From an uncultured Microbacteriaceae bacterium (GTDB lineage Bacteria > Actinomycetota > Actinomycetes > Actinomycetales > Microbacteriaceae), in NCBI GenBank assembly GCA_903915075.1, contig CAIWRM010000264.1:1-39853 (forward strand): a stretch of 39,853 nt of DNA, in the 5' to 3' direction. A program made the translations under genes and the position numbers. Under the pieces are notes generated by a model, which worked only from the letters and a program-made list of their open reading frames with translations, was not told the origin of the DNA and searched no databases. Shown piece after piece: positions 17,627-28,133 of the stretch. The stretch's first letter is position 1. Every line of letters begins with the position of its first letter.

Positions 17627-19596
17627 CAGACATTGGCAGGGGCTTGTCGCTTGAGCAGGCCCGACAGATTGCGAGCGATCCAACATCGGCAGCCAGTGTT
17701 CTGACACGTCTGGCAAATGGCTACCCCGAGGTGTGGGAAATTCTGCTCACGAATCCGGCGACGCCCGGAGACCTCCGCATATGGCTTGAAAACGCAATGA
17801 AACCCCCTCCCGAGGTGCAGCCTGCGGCGGCCCCTGTTGTGCCGCAAGCCCGTGAAGATGCTTCCACCCTCGCACCCGCGTCGGGCAGGGATGTTCCACG
17901 TAAAACAGCGGCCAAGCAACCCCCACGTCACGACGCGAGCCCGCAGGAACTTCCTCGGGCGAGAGAAGTCTCTGTGGTTCCTGCTCGCAAGGCGCGGCGC
18001 AAGAGGGGCAAAACCGCAACCGTTTTCGGCACCCTCGCTGGGCTGGTCGTCCTTGCCACGCTTTCAGTTGCGGCCATGGCGCAGGCCCTTCCCCCGGGGC
18101 AGATCGTCACACAAGAACTCGCGACTGTTCCCAGCCTGGCCGGCGGCTGGACCTATGACCTGGTGCAGGGTCAGGAAAACGATAACTGCATTGAGTGGAG
18201 TTTCCAGTCTCTTGCACAGGATGCGGTTGTGGTTTTGAGCCAATATGCCAAGGAGAAGGAGGGGTGTGACGAGCTCGAGGAGCCGCCCTTGTCCTACCTG
18301 GCCATGGTCAACAGCAAGACCGGTGAAGAACTCTGGCGTAGGGACCTCGCCAAGGTGCTTCCGTGGACAGCGGAGTGGACGAAGCAACTGACTGATTTCA
18401 CCGGTTTGAATGAAATCGTTCTGATGTTGACGGACACCCCCGAGGATCCCGATGCGGACGTAAAGAAGACCTTAGTTCCGTTGAGCCGCCTCGACGGCAG
18501 TGTGACCGATCCCGCCATTGCCGGTAACAAGAACGATCCCACGTCGGTTGCCCCGGAGCTCAACATAGGCCGCGTTCCCGACACCGACAAGTTCGTGATT
18601 GTTGGTTTTCCCGCCAGCGAAGAAGAAGGCAAAATCAGTTATCGCCGGGTCAAAAAAATGGCTACATCATCCAAATGGACAACGACAGTCGACATTGAAC
18701 CGATTCATGGAAACCCGGTCGTCGGAGGCCGCATCATTTTGGGGGCCGAATACGACGACACGCCACAGGCCGTGGCGCTGGAGGATGGAAAACTCAGTAC
18801 CTGGGACGGCCCTGCGGGAGGAAAGATGCTCAACGTCACGGGCAGCTATGTCCATGTGAGAGGTGATGGCACCTCAGGGAAGTACTCAAACACGTCGTCG
18901 CAGGATGGCAAGGAAGAAACGTCCGACTGTGACGCGGAGTGCATCACCCTCACGGGGGTGTCACCTTCGGGGCGGGTGTTGTGGGAACGAAAGGTTCCCG
19001 GCTACGCCGTTGCTCGAGATACCGCCGTCGCGACCAACGCCGACCGCGGTGAGTACTCGACAATCTTCGTGTTGAGCGCGGACAGGACGTTTGCGATGCC
19101 CCTGAATCCCCAGACGGGCCAGCTGCGCTGGGACATGCCCCAAGAGTGGGGGTCGTTTGAGATCGCAAAAACCCAATCACCCGGAGCGTTCTTCACGTAT
19201 TCAACATCGACAGACGCAGACCACACCGACGGCATGCAGATGCGCAGTATTTTCACCGGTGAGGTTCTGGGAGAGTATGCGCTCCCCAATAACCAAACCC
19301 GCATTGACGCGACGTCGACCAACTTCGCTTACGTGGTTGACGAGCCAGATCGCCAAGCCGTTGTCGATGACCTCGAAGCCGGTGATTCTGCATCGTCCAC
19401 GAGTGACGACGACGATTCGGATAAGTCGGAGCAGAAGCGAGAGTGCCTCTGGGCGATCAACCTGGTCACGGCCGCGAAAGCGTGGAGTTGGGAGTGCAAC
19501 GGCAACCAGCATGTTGCCGTCGCGGCCGGAAACTGGGTGGTCATTGATAAGACTTCGGGTGCGCAGACGATGCGACCACTGCTGTCGGGTGAATAA
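17623..19596 (+). CDS. Membrane protein with N-terminal variant-leucine-rich-repeat (LRV)-like segment, TM helix and extracytoplasmic PQQ/beta-propeller-like domain
   Basis: Start ATG 17623 overlaps the previous stop (ATGA). N-terminus LSLEQARQIASDPTSAASVLTRLANGYPEVWEILLTNPATPGDLRIWL; TM TVFGTLAGLVVLATLSVAAMA; PQQ-like repeats such as NSKTGEELWRRDL and NPQTGQLRWDMP. The ORF track start (17443) is probably too far upstream. Confidence 0.75.
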   Translation: MTDIGRGLSLEQARQIASDPTSAASVLTRLANGYPEVWEILLTNPATPGDLRIWLENAMKPPPEVQPAAAPVVPQAREDASTLAPASGRDVPRKTAAKQPPRHDASPQELPRAREVSVVPARKARRKRGKTATVFGTLAGLVVLATLSVAAMAQALPPGQIVTQELATVPSLAGGWTYDLVQGQENDNCIEWSFQSLAQDAVVVLSQYAKEKEGCDELEEPPLSYLAMVNSKTGEELWRRDLAKVLPWTAEWTKQLTDFTGLNEIVLMLTDTPEDPDADVKKTLVPLSRLDGSVTDPAIAGNKNDPTSVAPELNIGRVPDTDKFVIVGFPASEEEGKISYRRVKKMATSSKWTTTVDIEPIHGNPVVGGRIILGAEYDDTPQAVALEDGKLSTWDGPAGGKMLNVTGSYVHVRGDGTSGKYSNTSSQDGKEETSDCDAECITLTGVSPSGRVLWERKVPGYAVARDTAVATNADRGEYSTIFVLSADRTFAMPLNPQTGQLRWDMPQEWGSFEIAKTQSPGAFFTYSTSTDADHTDGMQMRSIFTGEVLGEYALPNNQTRIDATSTNFAYVVDEPDRQAVVDDLEAGDSASSTSDDDDSDKSEQKRECLWAINLVTAAKAWSWECNGNQHVAVAAGNWVVIDKTSGAQTMRPLLSGE

Positions 19597-19670
19597 ACCT
19601 TCACCGAGGTCGCGAGTGTCCGCTGTAGTTGCTATGTTGAGTAAATCCGGCTTGAAAGGGGGAATGCCAG

Positions 19671-20810
19671 ATGCCGAGTCGCTTGCCGTCTAACCCGCCC
19701 GTCATCTCGGGATACGCCCCCGTTCGCCCCTTGGGCGCGGGTGGATTCGCCGACGTTTTTCTCTTTCAGCAGGACATGCCACGACGCCAGGTGGCAGTCA
19801 AGGTTCTCCTCAAAGATTTCATTGATCCCGACGTTCTTCGGCTCTTCAACGCCGAGGCCGACATCATGGCGCAGCTCAGCGCCCATCCCTCGATCCTGAC
19901 GGTGTATGACGCGAGCGTCTCTGCCGATGGCCGTCCTTACCTCGTCATGGAGCATTGCCCCGACGGTTACGGTCGGGCATTCCGTAAAACGCCGGTCTCC
20001 GTTGGCGACGCGCTCAACATCGGCGTGAAGATGGCTTCGGCGCTGGAGACAGCTCATCGCATGGGTGTCTTGCATCGCGACGTCAAGCCGTCGAACATCC
20101 TGAAGACCAGCTTTGGTTCTCCCGTTCTCTCCGACTTCGGGATTGCGACCAGCCTTTTGGGTGATTCTCAGAACAACGTCTTTGCCATGTCGGTGCCGTG
20201 GAGCTCCCCCGAGGTTGTCAGCGAATCGACCACCGGAACGGTGGCCAGCGAAGTCTGGTCGCTCGGCGCCACCATTTATTCGCTCATTGCAGGGCGCTCG
20301 CCGTTTGAGGTTGACGATGGCGGTGCGAACGGCCGAAATGATCTCAAGAAGCGCATTGAAAAGGCCCAGTACGTGTCGATCCCGCGCAAGGGAATCCCCA
20401 TTGAGGTCGAACACGTTCTGTTGAAGTCGATGATGAAGAATCCTGCTCAGCGCCAAGTCTCCATGCTGGAGTTTGCCATGGAGCTTCAGGAAACACAGCA
20501 GGCTCTGGGCATGCGGCCAACACAGCTCGAGGTCGTGGTAGATCAGTGGGCCCCAGAGGCCCAGATCAACTTCGACGATGACAACCTCCGCGGGGTGACC
20601 ATCAGCGAGGTAGAGGTGTCGACGACGCGCAAACCCAAGTCCCGCGCGTCGCTTCAGCGTCGCGAGAACCCCGACGACGCGGTGGGCGGGCGTCGACGGG
20701 GAGTTCGTCTCGGGTCATCGGGCAAGCTGTTGTTCGTCATCTTGGGAATTGCCGTCGTGAGCTTTGGTGTCACTCTGGGAGTCTTGGCAGCGCTAGGAGT
20801 TTTCGGGTAG
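19671..20810 (+). CDS. Membrane-anchored Ser/Thr protein kinase (379 aa)
   Basis: Gly loop PLGAGGFADVFLF, VAVKVL lysine, LHRDVKPSNIL, DFG, SPE motif, C-terminal TM LLFVILGIAVVSFGVTLGVLAAL with almost no extracytoplasmic tail. Confidence 0.92.
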   Translation: MPSRLPSNPPVISGYAPVRPLGAGGFADVFLFQQDMPRRQVAVKVLLKDFIDPDVLRLFNAEADIMAQLSAHPSILTVYDASVSADGRPYLVMEHCPDGYGRAFRKTPVSVGDALNIGVKMASALETAHRMGVLHRDVKPSNILKTSFGSPVLSDFGIATSLLGDSQNNVFAMSVPWSSPEVVSESTTGTVASEVWSLGATIYSLIAGRSPFEVDDGGANGRNDLKKRIEKAQYVSIPRKGIPIEVEHVLLKSMMKNPAQRQVSMLEFAMELQETQQALGMRPTQLEVVVDQWAPEAQINFDDDNLRGVTISEVEVSTTRKPKSRASLQRRENPDDAVGGRRRGVRLGSSGKLLFVILGIAVVSFGVTLGVLAALGVFG

Positions 20811-23800
20811 ATGGCGCGCGGGGGGAAGCCGACGGTGTTACGTCGGCGCTGGGTATGGCAATCGACGGCCATTGTGGCGATGGTGGCGGTCATCGCGGGA
20901 GTGGCCATTGTGGCGGAGGGCTTCAACGTCCAAGAGGTGCCGGTCAACTCGTCAAGCGTGTGGGTAATGCAGAACGGCGAGGGCCAGAGATATGGCCAAG
21001 TCAACACGTCCATTAAAGAACTTGACGGTGCGTATCCCGTCGAAAACCCCACAGCTCTTGTGCAATCGACAAGTGACCTCTTTGTCTACGCCGAGGGAAA
21101 CAGCAGCTTTGCCCGGGTCACTCCAGGGCAACCCACTGATCTGGTCGAAAACAAGAGCAGTTTTGTCAAAACGCCGGCCCAAACTGTCGATGTCGCTAGC
21201 GGCGGCGGAGTCGTCGCGTACCTGGGGGGCGATGGCACAGTGGCGGTCTCAACCGTCATCAGTGGTCAAGAGTTATCCGATCCGGTCCAGGTTTCGGCTA
21301 ATGCGGCGGGCCCCTCGACCACAGAATCATCGGTGGCGTTTCGAGCGGTAGCCGTCTCGCTCGCGGGATTGGTGTATCTGTACAGCCCGAATGACAACGG
21401 CAAGCAAAGCATTCGCACCTTCGACCCGGCCAAGGGAACGCTGTCTGGTCCGACCGACGTGACTACGGGACCTGAATCGTCATCGGGGCTTCAGCTGTCC
21501 ACGGTGGGCGATAAGTGGATTCTGCTCGATCAAGACGCGCGCCAAGTGTGGACGCCGGGGCAGTCTCCCGTCACCCTTGCGCCAAACCTGGGCGCAAACC
21601 TCGTACTCCAGGTGCCCGGACCGAACCGCGACCTCGCCTACCTCGCCACGGAATCCGGACTTGTCAGCCTCGCGCTCGCGGGTGATCCAGCGCCGACCCT
21701 CACTTTCGAGGCCACGGGCACCCCCACCCGCCCTCGAGACTTCAAGGATCACATGTACGCGGCATGGCTCCCGGTTGCGGGTACAAGCGGTGTGCTTTTT
21801 GACGCCACGGATGACGAATCGATCACGTTGGACTTCAACGAAAAGACGTTGCCTGCGGACGTGGTGGCCCCCATTTTCCAAGCCAACGAGAACGCCATGG
21901 TGCTGAATGAGTCAGCCACGGGATGGACGTGGACGATTCCAGACGGTGAGTTAATCCCGAGCTCGCAGGACTGGTCGCTGACCGATCTCACGCCCGATCG
22001 GACGAGCGATCAGGCTGAGGTGACAGATGTAACGTCGCCCAAGAAACCGGTGGCCGAACCCGACGTCTTTGGCGTGCGACCCGGTCAGCTCGTGACGCTA
22101 CCCGTGCTGCTCAACGACTACGACGCCAATAACGACCTCCTGACCATCATCCCTTCGTCGGTCGGGGGACTCGATGGGGCTTTCGGTTCGGTGGCGGTTG
22201 CCAGCAACTCGCAAACCCTCGTGATCAGTGTGCCGGCGGGTGCATCTGGGCAGACGTCGTTGAGCTACGCCGTGACCGACGGAACCAGTGCGGATGGTCT
22301 CAATTCTGATCCCACGTCGGTGCAAATCATCGTTGTTCCCCTCGACGTAAACTCTGCGCCCGCCTGGTGTGGTGATCTTCCCAACGGCTGCGTGCAAAAG
22401 TGGCCGAACGTGCAAGTAGCGTCGCAGGGCAGCGTTACGGTTCCCTTCCTTGCCGGCTGGGTTGACCCCGAGGGTGATCAGTTTTTTGTCGAGTCCGTTC
22501 TCAATGAGAGTGGACTCGGTCAGGCCGGAGTATCACCAGACGGCACCATCTCTTTCCGGGCACCCAACGTCACAGAGGTCACGACGGTCAACCTCAAAGT
22601 TCGCGTCACCGATGTTCAGGGGGCGTCTACTGATCGCACGCTCGCCATCACCGTTTCGCCGGAACCGACGTTGACGCTCACCCCATTTGTGGTGACCACA
22701 TCGGTGGGCGAACGCGTCACCGTAGACGTGGCACCTCACCTGAGCGGATATTCCGAAGCGCCCACCATCTCGCAGTTAGAGACCACCACATCGACGCAAG
22801 ACGTTGAGCTGGCCACAACTGCACCCACGGAGTTCACCTTCGTATCGCAGGTCGCGGGTGACTATTACGTCTCGGTGACCGTGACATCAAAAAACGCTTC
22901 GGTAAACTCCAAGGTGCGCGTGAGCGTGATCCCGGTTGAAAGCGCCGGAGTGACGACATCGCCCGTTTCGGTTTTCTTGACACCTAACGCCGACACCGTA
23001 ATCGATGTGCTCTCGGCGACCATGAACCCCACGGGGCGGGCCCTGCTGACGACCAACATTGAGCTCCGTCCGGTTGATGACCCTCAAGCAGGAAGGGCAA
23101 CACTTTTTGCCGACCCGATTGACGAGGGGCACATTCGCGTCCGAGGATCCACGGGAAATGGTCTTCCCGGACTCATCGGTCGCGTTACCTACACTGTTTC
23201 GGATGGATCCGGCGAAGCTCGATATACCGCCGTCGGCGAGGCCAGTGTGTATCTTCTGCCCGAGCCGGCGTCGCAGCCACCGGTGGGCGTTGACGATCAG
23301 GTTGTGGTGCGCGCGGGTGGCCAAGTAGACGTTGATGTCTTGGCCAATGACGCCGGTCCCGCTGGCGCCGTGCTTGACCTGGCGCCAGCGTCGGTGGATT
23401 GTGGAGAGGCCGAAGGCGAAATCGTCTTTGCCTCCAACAATCAGATGCGCGTCCTCGCCCCAACAGTGGCGGGAACGGTGACGTGTAGCTATTCCGTCTT
23501 CGTTCGCGGCAACTCCTCGGTGACGGCCCAAGCAAAACTGGTCATCACGGTAAAAGACGCCTCTTCTAACAGGGCGCCACAACCCCCAACTCTGACGGGC
23601 CAGGTGCTAGCCGGAGGAAGCGTATCCATCCCCCTCGATTTCAGCCAGATGGACCCCGATGGAGATCGGGTCACGCTCGTTGAGCTGGAAAAACCGAGCC
23701 CCGGCGGATACGCCACTCTTTCGAGCGATCGCAGCGCGATCGTCTATACCAGCCTCTCTGATGCGCAGGGGCAGGCCTCCTTTACCTACACGGTCAAAGA

Positions 23801-26800
23801 TTCGCAAGATGTTGAGGGCACAGGAACGGTACGGATAGCGATCACTTCTGATGAGCCCGATCCCGGCCCGGTCACTCTGTCGGACTATGTGGAGGTACCC
23901 ACAGGCTCCGAGGCACGAGCCGTTATCTCGCCCACGGGCAATGATTTTGACCCACTCCGTGAAGGCCTGACGATTGTCGACGTGAAGCCTAACCGCGGCA
24001 GCGAAGAAGACCCCCTCTATAAAGAGTGGAAATCGCGGATCGTCGAGGCAACCGAGACCCAGATCACGTTCTCCGGCACGGCGGATCCCTCAACCATGGA
24101 GTTCGTCTACACCGTGCAGGATGCCGACGGCAACGTGGCGACCGGAACGATTGTGGTCAAGGTCACGGATAGCGGAACGGCCACGTATCCCGTGGTGGCG
24201 GACACCTTCCTCAGCTTTGAGCAGATTTCGCAGTTGCCAAGCGGCATCGACGTGTTGACCGAGCGCGTTTCGTGGAGTTCAGGAAACGCCGCGAATCTCA
24301 CCCTTTCCGTCGAGCGCTCGACGGGTTCGTATTCGGTTTCGGGGAGCAAGATCTCGGGCAGCGCACCTGTTGACGGCGACCTCGTTACCTTCAAGGTTCA
24401 AGGAACTGACTTCGCTGGTGTCGAGGTGGTTTCCTACGGATTCATGCACGTGCCGAGCCAGAAGGACGCACTGCTGTCGCTTGATCCCAATACGGCCCGG
24501 CAATCCGTGAACGAGGACGAGACGAAGACGTGGAACCTTGCGCAACTGCTCAACCTACCTGCGGGAATGAACGTCGAGGTTGACGCCAACGGTATCGCGT
24601 CTCTGGGCGATCGCGAAGAAGGAAAGTGCACCTCGGCCGGGGGAACCTCATTCAGCTACTCGGCGGGCAAGGGCAAGCCTTTTGAGGACGGCTGTGTTGT
24701 GCCGGCGCGTTTGGCGGGTTCCGAGTCATATACCGACCTTCTCGTGCCCATTACCGTGATTCCCACAGATCCTTCGCCGGAGCTGGCATCTCGCAAATTG
24801 ACCATTTCGCCGGGCAAGCTCGGCACTCAGGAATTTGATCTGAGTGACATGACCACGTGGCCGGGCAAAACGCAGGCAGATATTGATGCTCTCGTATATG
24901 AGTATTCGTATTCTGGAGAAGATTTTGAGATTTCACAGAAGGATCAGATCCTCACGATTACGGCTAAGGCGCAGAGCGCTTCAGGCACCAAAGCCGACGT
25001 CATCGTAAGCATTCCGCAGTATGCCAACGACACTGATCCCGCCCCACTGGTGTTGGTGGTGGGTGAGCAGCTCAACGGCGGACCCGTGGGTGGATCCATC
25101 ACGAAGGTGTGTCAAGCAAACACGGGCTCGTGCTCGATTCCCAAGAGTGAGATGCGCGGGGCTTATGACCCGTGGAGCCCGGGGACGAATCCGAATTTTG
25201 CGCCCTTCGGTTACCGAGGTGGGTCTCCCGAGTACGACCGCGAAGACAATGTCATGATGTGCGGGTCGGTGCGCTTGACTGCCACGGCTAGTTCCATTGA
25301 GGCCACCTGGGACGCGGGAGCCGCGGCGCAGGGCGTGAACTGCCCCAACATCACGTATCTCGTGCTGGATCAGAACGAGCAGAACGGAAGTGGCACACTC
25401 AACTTCACCCTGGAAGGCCCGCCTGCCGCGCCCGGTGCGGTGCGCCAGTCGGGGTACACCGACAACTCGTTGACTCTCACCATTTCACCCGGCCAGGCGG
25501 GTCAAGCCGCGCCACGCCTCTTGGAGTACTTGGTCTACAAAGATGGTGAGTTTGAAACGACATGTACGGTCCCCGAGGGGCGCGAGTCCGTCGACAGGGA
25601 GTGTGAGATCAACGGTCTCACTGCCTATGACGGCACGAACGAAGCCGACAATCACACCTTCCGAGTGACCGCCAAGAATGCCATTGGGGAGTCGGCGGGT
25701 GCGGTAACCCTGTCGAATGCCTATGCGTATCGAGCGCCTCTGGCCATCACACCGGACATCGTCGAATCGGCCGAGACAATCTTTGACCCGGCAATCACAA
25801 CGGATTCGCGCGGTGCGGTCAAAATGACCATCAACCCGATTGCCGACAGCCTCGTGACCCAATACAAAATTCAAGGTGAAGGGCAGGCGGCGACCTTTTA
25901 CCCCGTCGACGGCAGCACGTTTACCGTCAACAATGTGGCTGCGGCCGTGGGTGAACGCTCAAACATTGTGATCACGGCGCTGGGGCGCGTTCCACCGCCA
26001 ACGTCAGGCGGCCAAGATTCCTCCACAACGTGGAATGTTCGCGTGGCGGGGAGCCCGACAATCGGGTCACTCGTGGTGCAGGGAACTCCGGTGAAATCGA
26101 GTGGAGTCGATACCTTTGAAACCGAGCTCACGCTCTCTGTCTCAAGCCGAAACTACTCGCTGAACACGGGAAGCTACGTGGTGGCCCTCTGGCCTTCCGG
26201 GTCAACCGAGCCGACGTGCGTTGATCAGATTAACAACCTCGCTGATCCTCGAGCGCCCGCCCCCGTGGCGGTGAATGCAAGCCCGTCGACCATTGCGTCG
26301 GCGGCGACGCTCGAAGGGTCTGACCAAGATTCCGTTCGCTCGTGGACTGCCAACGTGCGCCTTGAGGGGTTGGCGAGTCAGCAGTCCTACAACTCCAAAG
26401 TCTGTTACTCCAACGCGTTTGGAACTAAGTCGCTCGCAGGTTCTGTCGTCTCGACTCTGGCCGACCCCAATGAGGGCGACTTCACTTATGCGGTCAATCG
26501 TTCTCCGGACAACAGTGGCCCCAGTGGTCTCGCTTGGTACGCGAAGATCGTGTCTCAACCGAGTATTCCGGCAGGTTTGCGTGCCGAGTTCACCGCGGAT
26601 CCGCCCGGCTCTGGCGCAAGTCGAACCTGGTGGCAGAACGATTTGCAGGATCCCACGTTCGGTAATGCCAACCCCACGTACTACGTGCGCTACTGCGCAA
26701 TCACCGGGGGATCGTGCAGCCCGGGCGCAGTGACCGTAGGCTTCGCGGATTCTCAGCGCACGCAGCAGATGAAGGTCACCGGCGCCACGCTCGCTGCTGG

Positions 26801-27134
26801 CCAGACGTGCACCTATGGCTTCGGACTTCAGTTCGAGGCGCAGGGTAGCGGGCTCACGTTCGGCGACAATCCTGCGTGGCGCGTATTGGTGGACGAGGCC
26901 GATCCTTCGACAACTGCCAAGTACTCGACGGACGGCGGGGCCACCTTCGAGGAGATGGATGTGAGCGTGGACAAATGGAGCGTCCCTGACGATCAGTCCA
27001 TCCCAGACGGGGCCTCAATTGTGATTCGGGTTTACATCCAGGGCAACCCCGACGGCGGAGGTCCGACAGCCGGACTCACCGGAGTTCAGGCGGTCACGTT
27101 GTCGCCCGTCACCTGTAACAGCGACACCCCCTAG
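20811..27134 (+). CDS. Giant surface protein with N-terminal TM anchor, Ig-like/cadherin-like and FN3-like domains (2107 aa)
   Basis: ATG directly abuts the kinase TAG. TM QSTAIVAMVAVIAGVAIVAEGF; domains such as PVAEPDVFGVRPGQLVTLPVLLNDYDANNDLLTI, typical of Ig-like/cadherin-like repeats; PPAAPGAVRQSGYTDNSLTLTISP resembles an FN3 start. Confidence 0.85.
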   Translation: MARGGKPTVLRRRWVWQSTAIVAMVAVIAGVAIVAEGFNVQEVPVNSSSVWVMQNGEGQRYGQVNTSIKELDGAYPVENPTALVQSTSDLFVYAEGNSSFARVTPGQPTDLVENKSSFVKTPAQTVDVASGGGVVAYLGGDGTVAVSTVISGQELSDPVQVSANAAGPSTTESSVAFRAVAVSLAGLVYLYSPNDNGKQSIRTFDPAKGTLSGPTDVTTGPESSSGLQLSTVGDKWILLDQDARQVWTPGQSPVTLAPNLGANLVLQVPGPNRDLAYLATESGLVSLALAGDPAPTLTFEATGTPTRPRDFKDHMYAAWLPVAGTSGVLFDATDDESITLDFNEKTLPADVVAPIFQANENAMVLNESATGWTWTIPDGELIPSSQDWSLTDLTPDRTSDQAEVTDVTSPKKPVAEPDVFGVRPGQLVTLPVLLNDYDANNDLLTIIPSSVGGLDGAFGSVAVASNSQTLVISVPAGASGQTSLSYAVTDGTSADGLNSDPTSVQIIVVPLDVNSAPAWCGDLPNGCVQKWPNVQVASQGSVTVPFLAGWVDPEGDQFFVESVLNESGLGQAGVSPDGTISFRAPNVTEVTTVNLKVRVTDVQGASTDRTLAITVSPEPTLTLTPFVVTTSVGERVTVDVAPHLSGYSEAPTISQLETTTSTQDVELATTAPTEFTFVSQVAGDYYVSVTVTSKNASVNSKVRVSVIPVESAGVTTSPVSVFLTPNADTVIDVLSATMNPTGRALLTTNIELRPVDDPQAGRATLFADPIDEGHIRVRGSTGNGLPGLIGRVTYTVSDGSGEARYTAVGEASVYLLPEPASQPPVGVDDQVVVRAGGQVDVDVLANDAGPAGAVLDLAPASVDCGEAEGEIVFASNNQMRVLAPTVAGTVTCSYSVFVRGNSSVTAQAKLVITVKDASSNRAPQPPTLTGQVLAGGSVSIPLDFSQMDPDGDRVTLVELEKPSPGGYATLSSDRSAIVYTSLSDAQGQASFTYTVKDSQDVEGTGTVRIAITSDEPDPGPVTLSDYVEVPTGSEARAVISPTGNDFDPLREGLTIVDVKPNRGSEEDPLYKEWKSRIVEATETQITFSGTADPSTMEFVYTVQDADGNVATGTIVVKVTDSGTATYPVVADTFLSFEQISQLPSGIDVLTERVSWSSGNAANLTLSVERSTGSYSVSGSKISGSAPVDGDLVTFKVQGTDFAGVEVVSYGFMHVPSQKDALLSLDPNTARQSVNEDETKTWNLAQLLNLPAGMNVEVDANGIASLGDREEGKCTSAGGTSFSYSAGKGKPFEDGCVVPARLAGSESYTDLLVPITVIPTDPSPELASRKLTISPGKLGTQEFDLSDMTTWPGKTQADIDALVYEYSYSGEDFEISQKDQILTITAKAQSASGTKADVIVSIPQYANDTDPAPLVLVVGEQLNGGPVGGSITKVCQANTGSCSIPKSEMRGAYDPWSPGTNPNFAPFGYRGGSPEYDREDNVMMCGSVRLTATASSIEATWDAGAAAQGVNCPNITYLVLDQNEQNGSGTLNFTLEGPPAAPGAVRQSGYTDNSLTLTISPGQAGQAAPRLLEYLVYKDGEFETTCTVPEGRESVDRECEINGLTAYDGTNEADNHTFRVTAKNAIGESAGAVTLSNAYAYRAPLAITPDIVESAETIFDPAITTDSRGAVKMTINPIADSLVTQYKIQGEGQAATFYPVDGSTFTVNNVAAAVGERSNIVITALGRVPPPTSGGQDSSTTWNVRVAGSPTIGSLVVQGTPVKSSGVDTFETELTLSVSSRNYSLNTGSYVVALWPSGSTEPTCVDQINNLADPRAPAPVAVNASPSTIASAATLEGSDQDSVRSWTANVRLEGLASQQSYNSKVCYSNAFGTKSLAGSVVSTLADPNEGDFTYAVNRSPDNSGPSGLAWYAKIVSQPSIPAGLRAEFTADPPGSGASRTWWQNDLQDPTFGNANPTYYVRYCAITGGSCSPGAVTVGFADSQRTQQMKVTGATLAAGQTCTYGFGLQFEAQGSGLTFGDNPAWRVLVDEADPSTTAKYSTDGGATFEEMDVSVDKWSVPDDQSIPDGASIVIRVYIQGNPDGGGPTAGLTGVQAVTLSPVTCNSDTP

Positions 27135-27167
27135 CGAAGCAAATGAAGAGAGAAACGAGAGAGAAAA

Positions 27168-28133
27168 ATGCCATTAAATAACAAGCAGAGCGAGTGGTTT
27201 CGCACCACCTTCTCGAGCATCTGCGACAACGTGGAGATGGTCCTGTTGGGCAAGCGTCACGTTGTTGAACTGGCCTTTACCGCCATGGTGAGTGAAGGTC
27301 ACCTCCTCCTGGAGGACTTTCCGGGAACGGGAAAGACTGCTTTGGCGCGCGCCATGTCGCAAACGCTCAAGGGCACGAGCTCGCGCATCCAGTTCACACC
27401 CGACCTCCTCCCGGGCGATGTAACGGGCGCGTCGGTGTTCGATCAGAAGAAGGGCAGCTGGGAGTTTCACGCGGGCCCCATTTTTGCGAACGTTGTTCTC
27501 GCCGATGAGATCAACCGCGCCAGCCCCAAGACGCAGTCGGCGCTGCTGGAGGCCATGGAAGAAGGCCAGGTCACCGTTGACGGCGTCACGCGCAGCACCG
27601 GTGCGCCGTTCCTCGTGATCGCGACGCAGAACCCCATCGAGCAGGCGGGAACCTACCGCTTGCCCGAGGCCCAGCTGGACCGCTTCATGCTCAAGACGTC
27701 AATCGGTTACCCGGACTTGGCCGCCACCGTGAAGATTCTTGAGGGCACCGCCGAGGTGAAGGGCGAGTTGAGCGGTGTCATCACGACCAAAGACCTCGTG
27801 CAGATGTCGGACATGTCTCGTGCCGTATTTGTGCACCCGCTTGTCTTCGATTACATCGGGCGACTTGTCGAGGCAACGCGCACGGCAAAACAGGTTCAGA
27901 TGGGCGCGAGTGTTCGAGGTGCCCGTTCACTCACGAAGGCCTCAAAGACGTGGGCTCTCGCACACGGGCGCACCTATGTCACGCCGGACGACGTCAAAGA
28001 ACTGGCGGATGTGGTTCTTTCGCACCGTATCGTGCTGGACCCCGAGTCCGAGTTCGATGGTGTTACGGCCAGCGCGGTCATTGGTCAGATCATGCTTGAC
28101 GTTGTTCCGCCCTCGGGGAGCGACATTCAGTGA
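27168..28133 (+). CDS. MoxR-family AAA+ ATPase
   Basis: GHLLLEDFPGTGKTALARA (Walker A), ADEINRASPKTQSALLEAMEEGQVTVDG, ATQNPIEQAGTYRLPEAQLDRF. Confidence 0.95.
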   Translation: MPLNNKQSEWFRTTFSSICDNVEMVLLGKRHVVELAFTAMVSEGHLLLEDFPGTGKTALARAMSQTLKGTSSRIQFTPDLLPGDVTGASVFDQKKGSWEFHAGPIFANVVLADEINRASPKTQSALLEAMEEGQVTVDGVTRSTGAPFLVIATQNPIEQAGTYRLPEAQLDRFMLKTSIGYPDLAATVKILEGTAEVKGELSGVITTKDLVQMSDMSRAVFVHPLVFDYIGRLVEATRTAKQVQMGASVRGARSLTKASKTWALAHGRTYVTPDDVKELADVVLSHRIVLDPESEFDGVTASAVIGQIMLDVVPPSGSDIQ

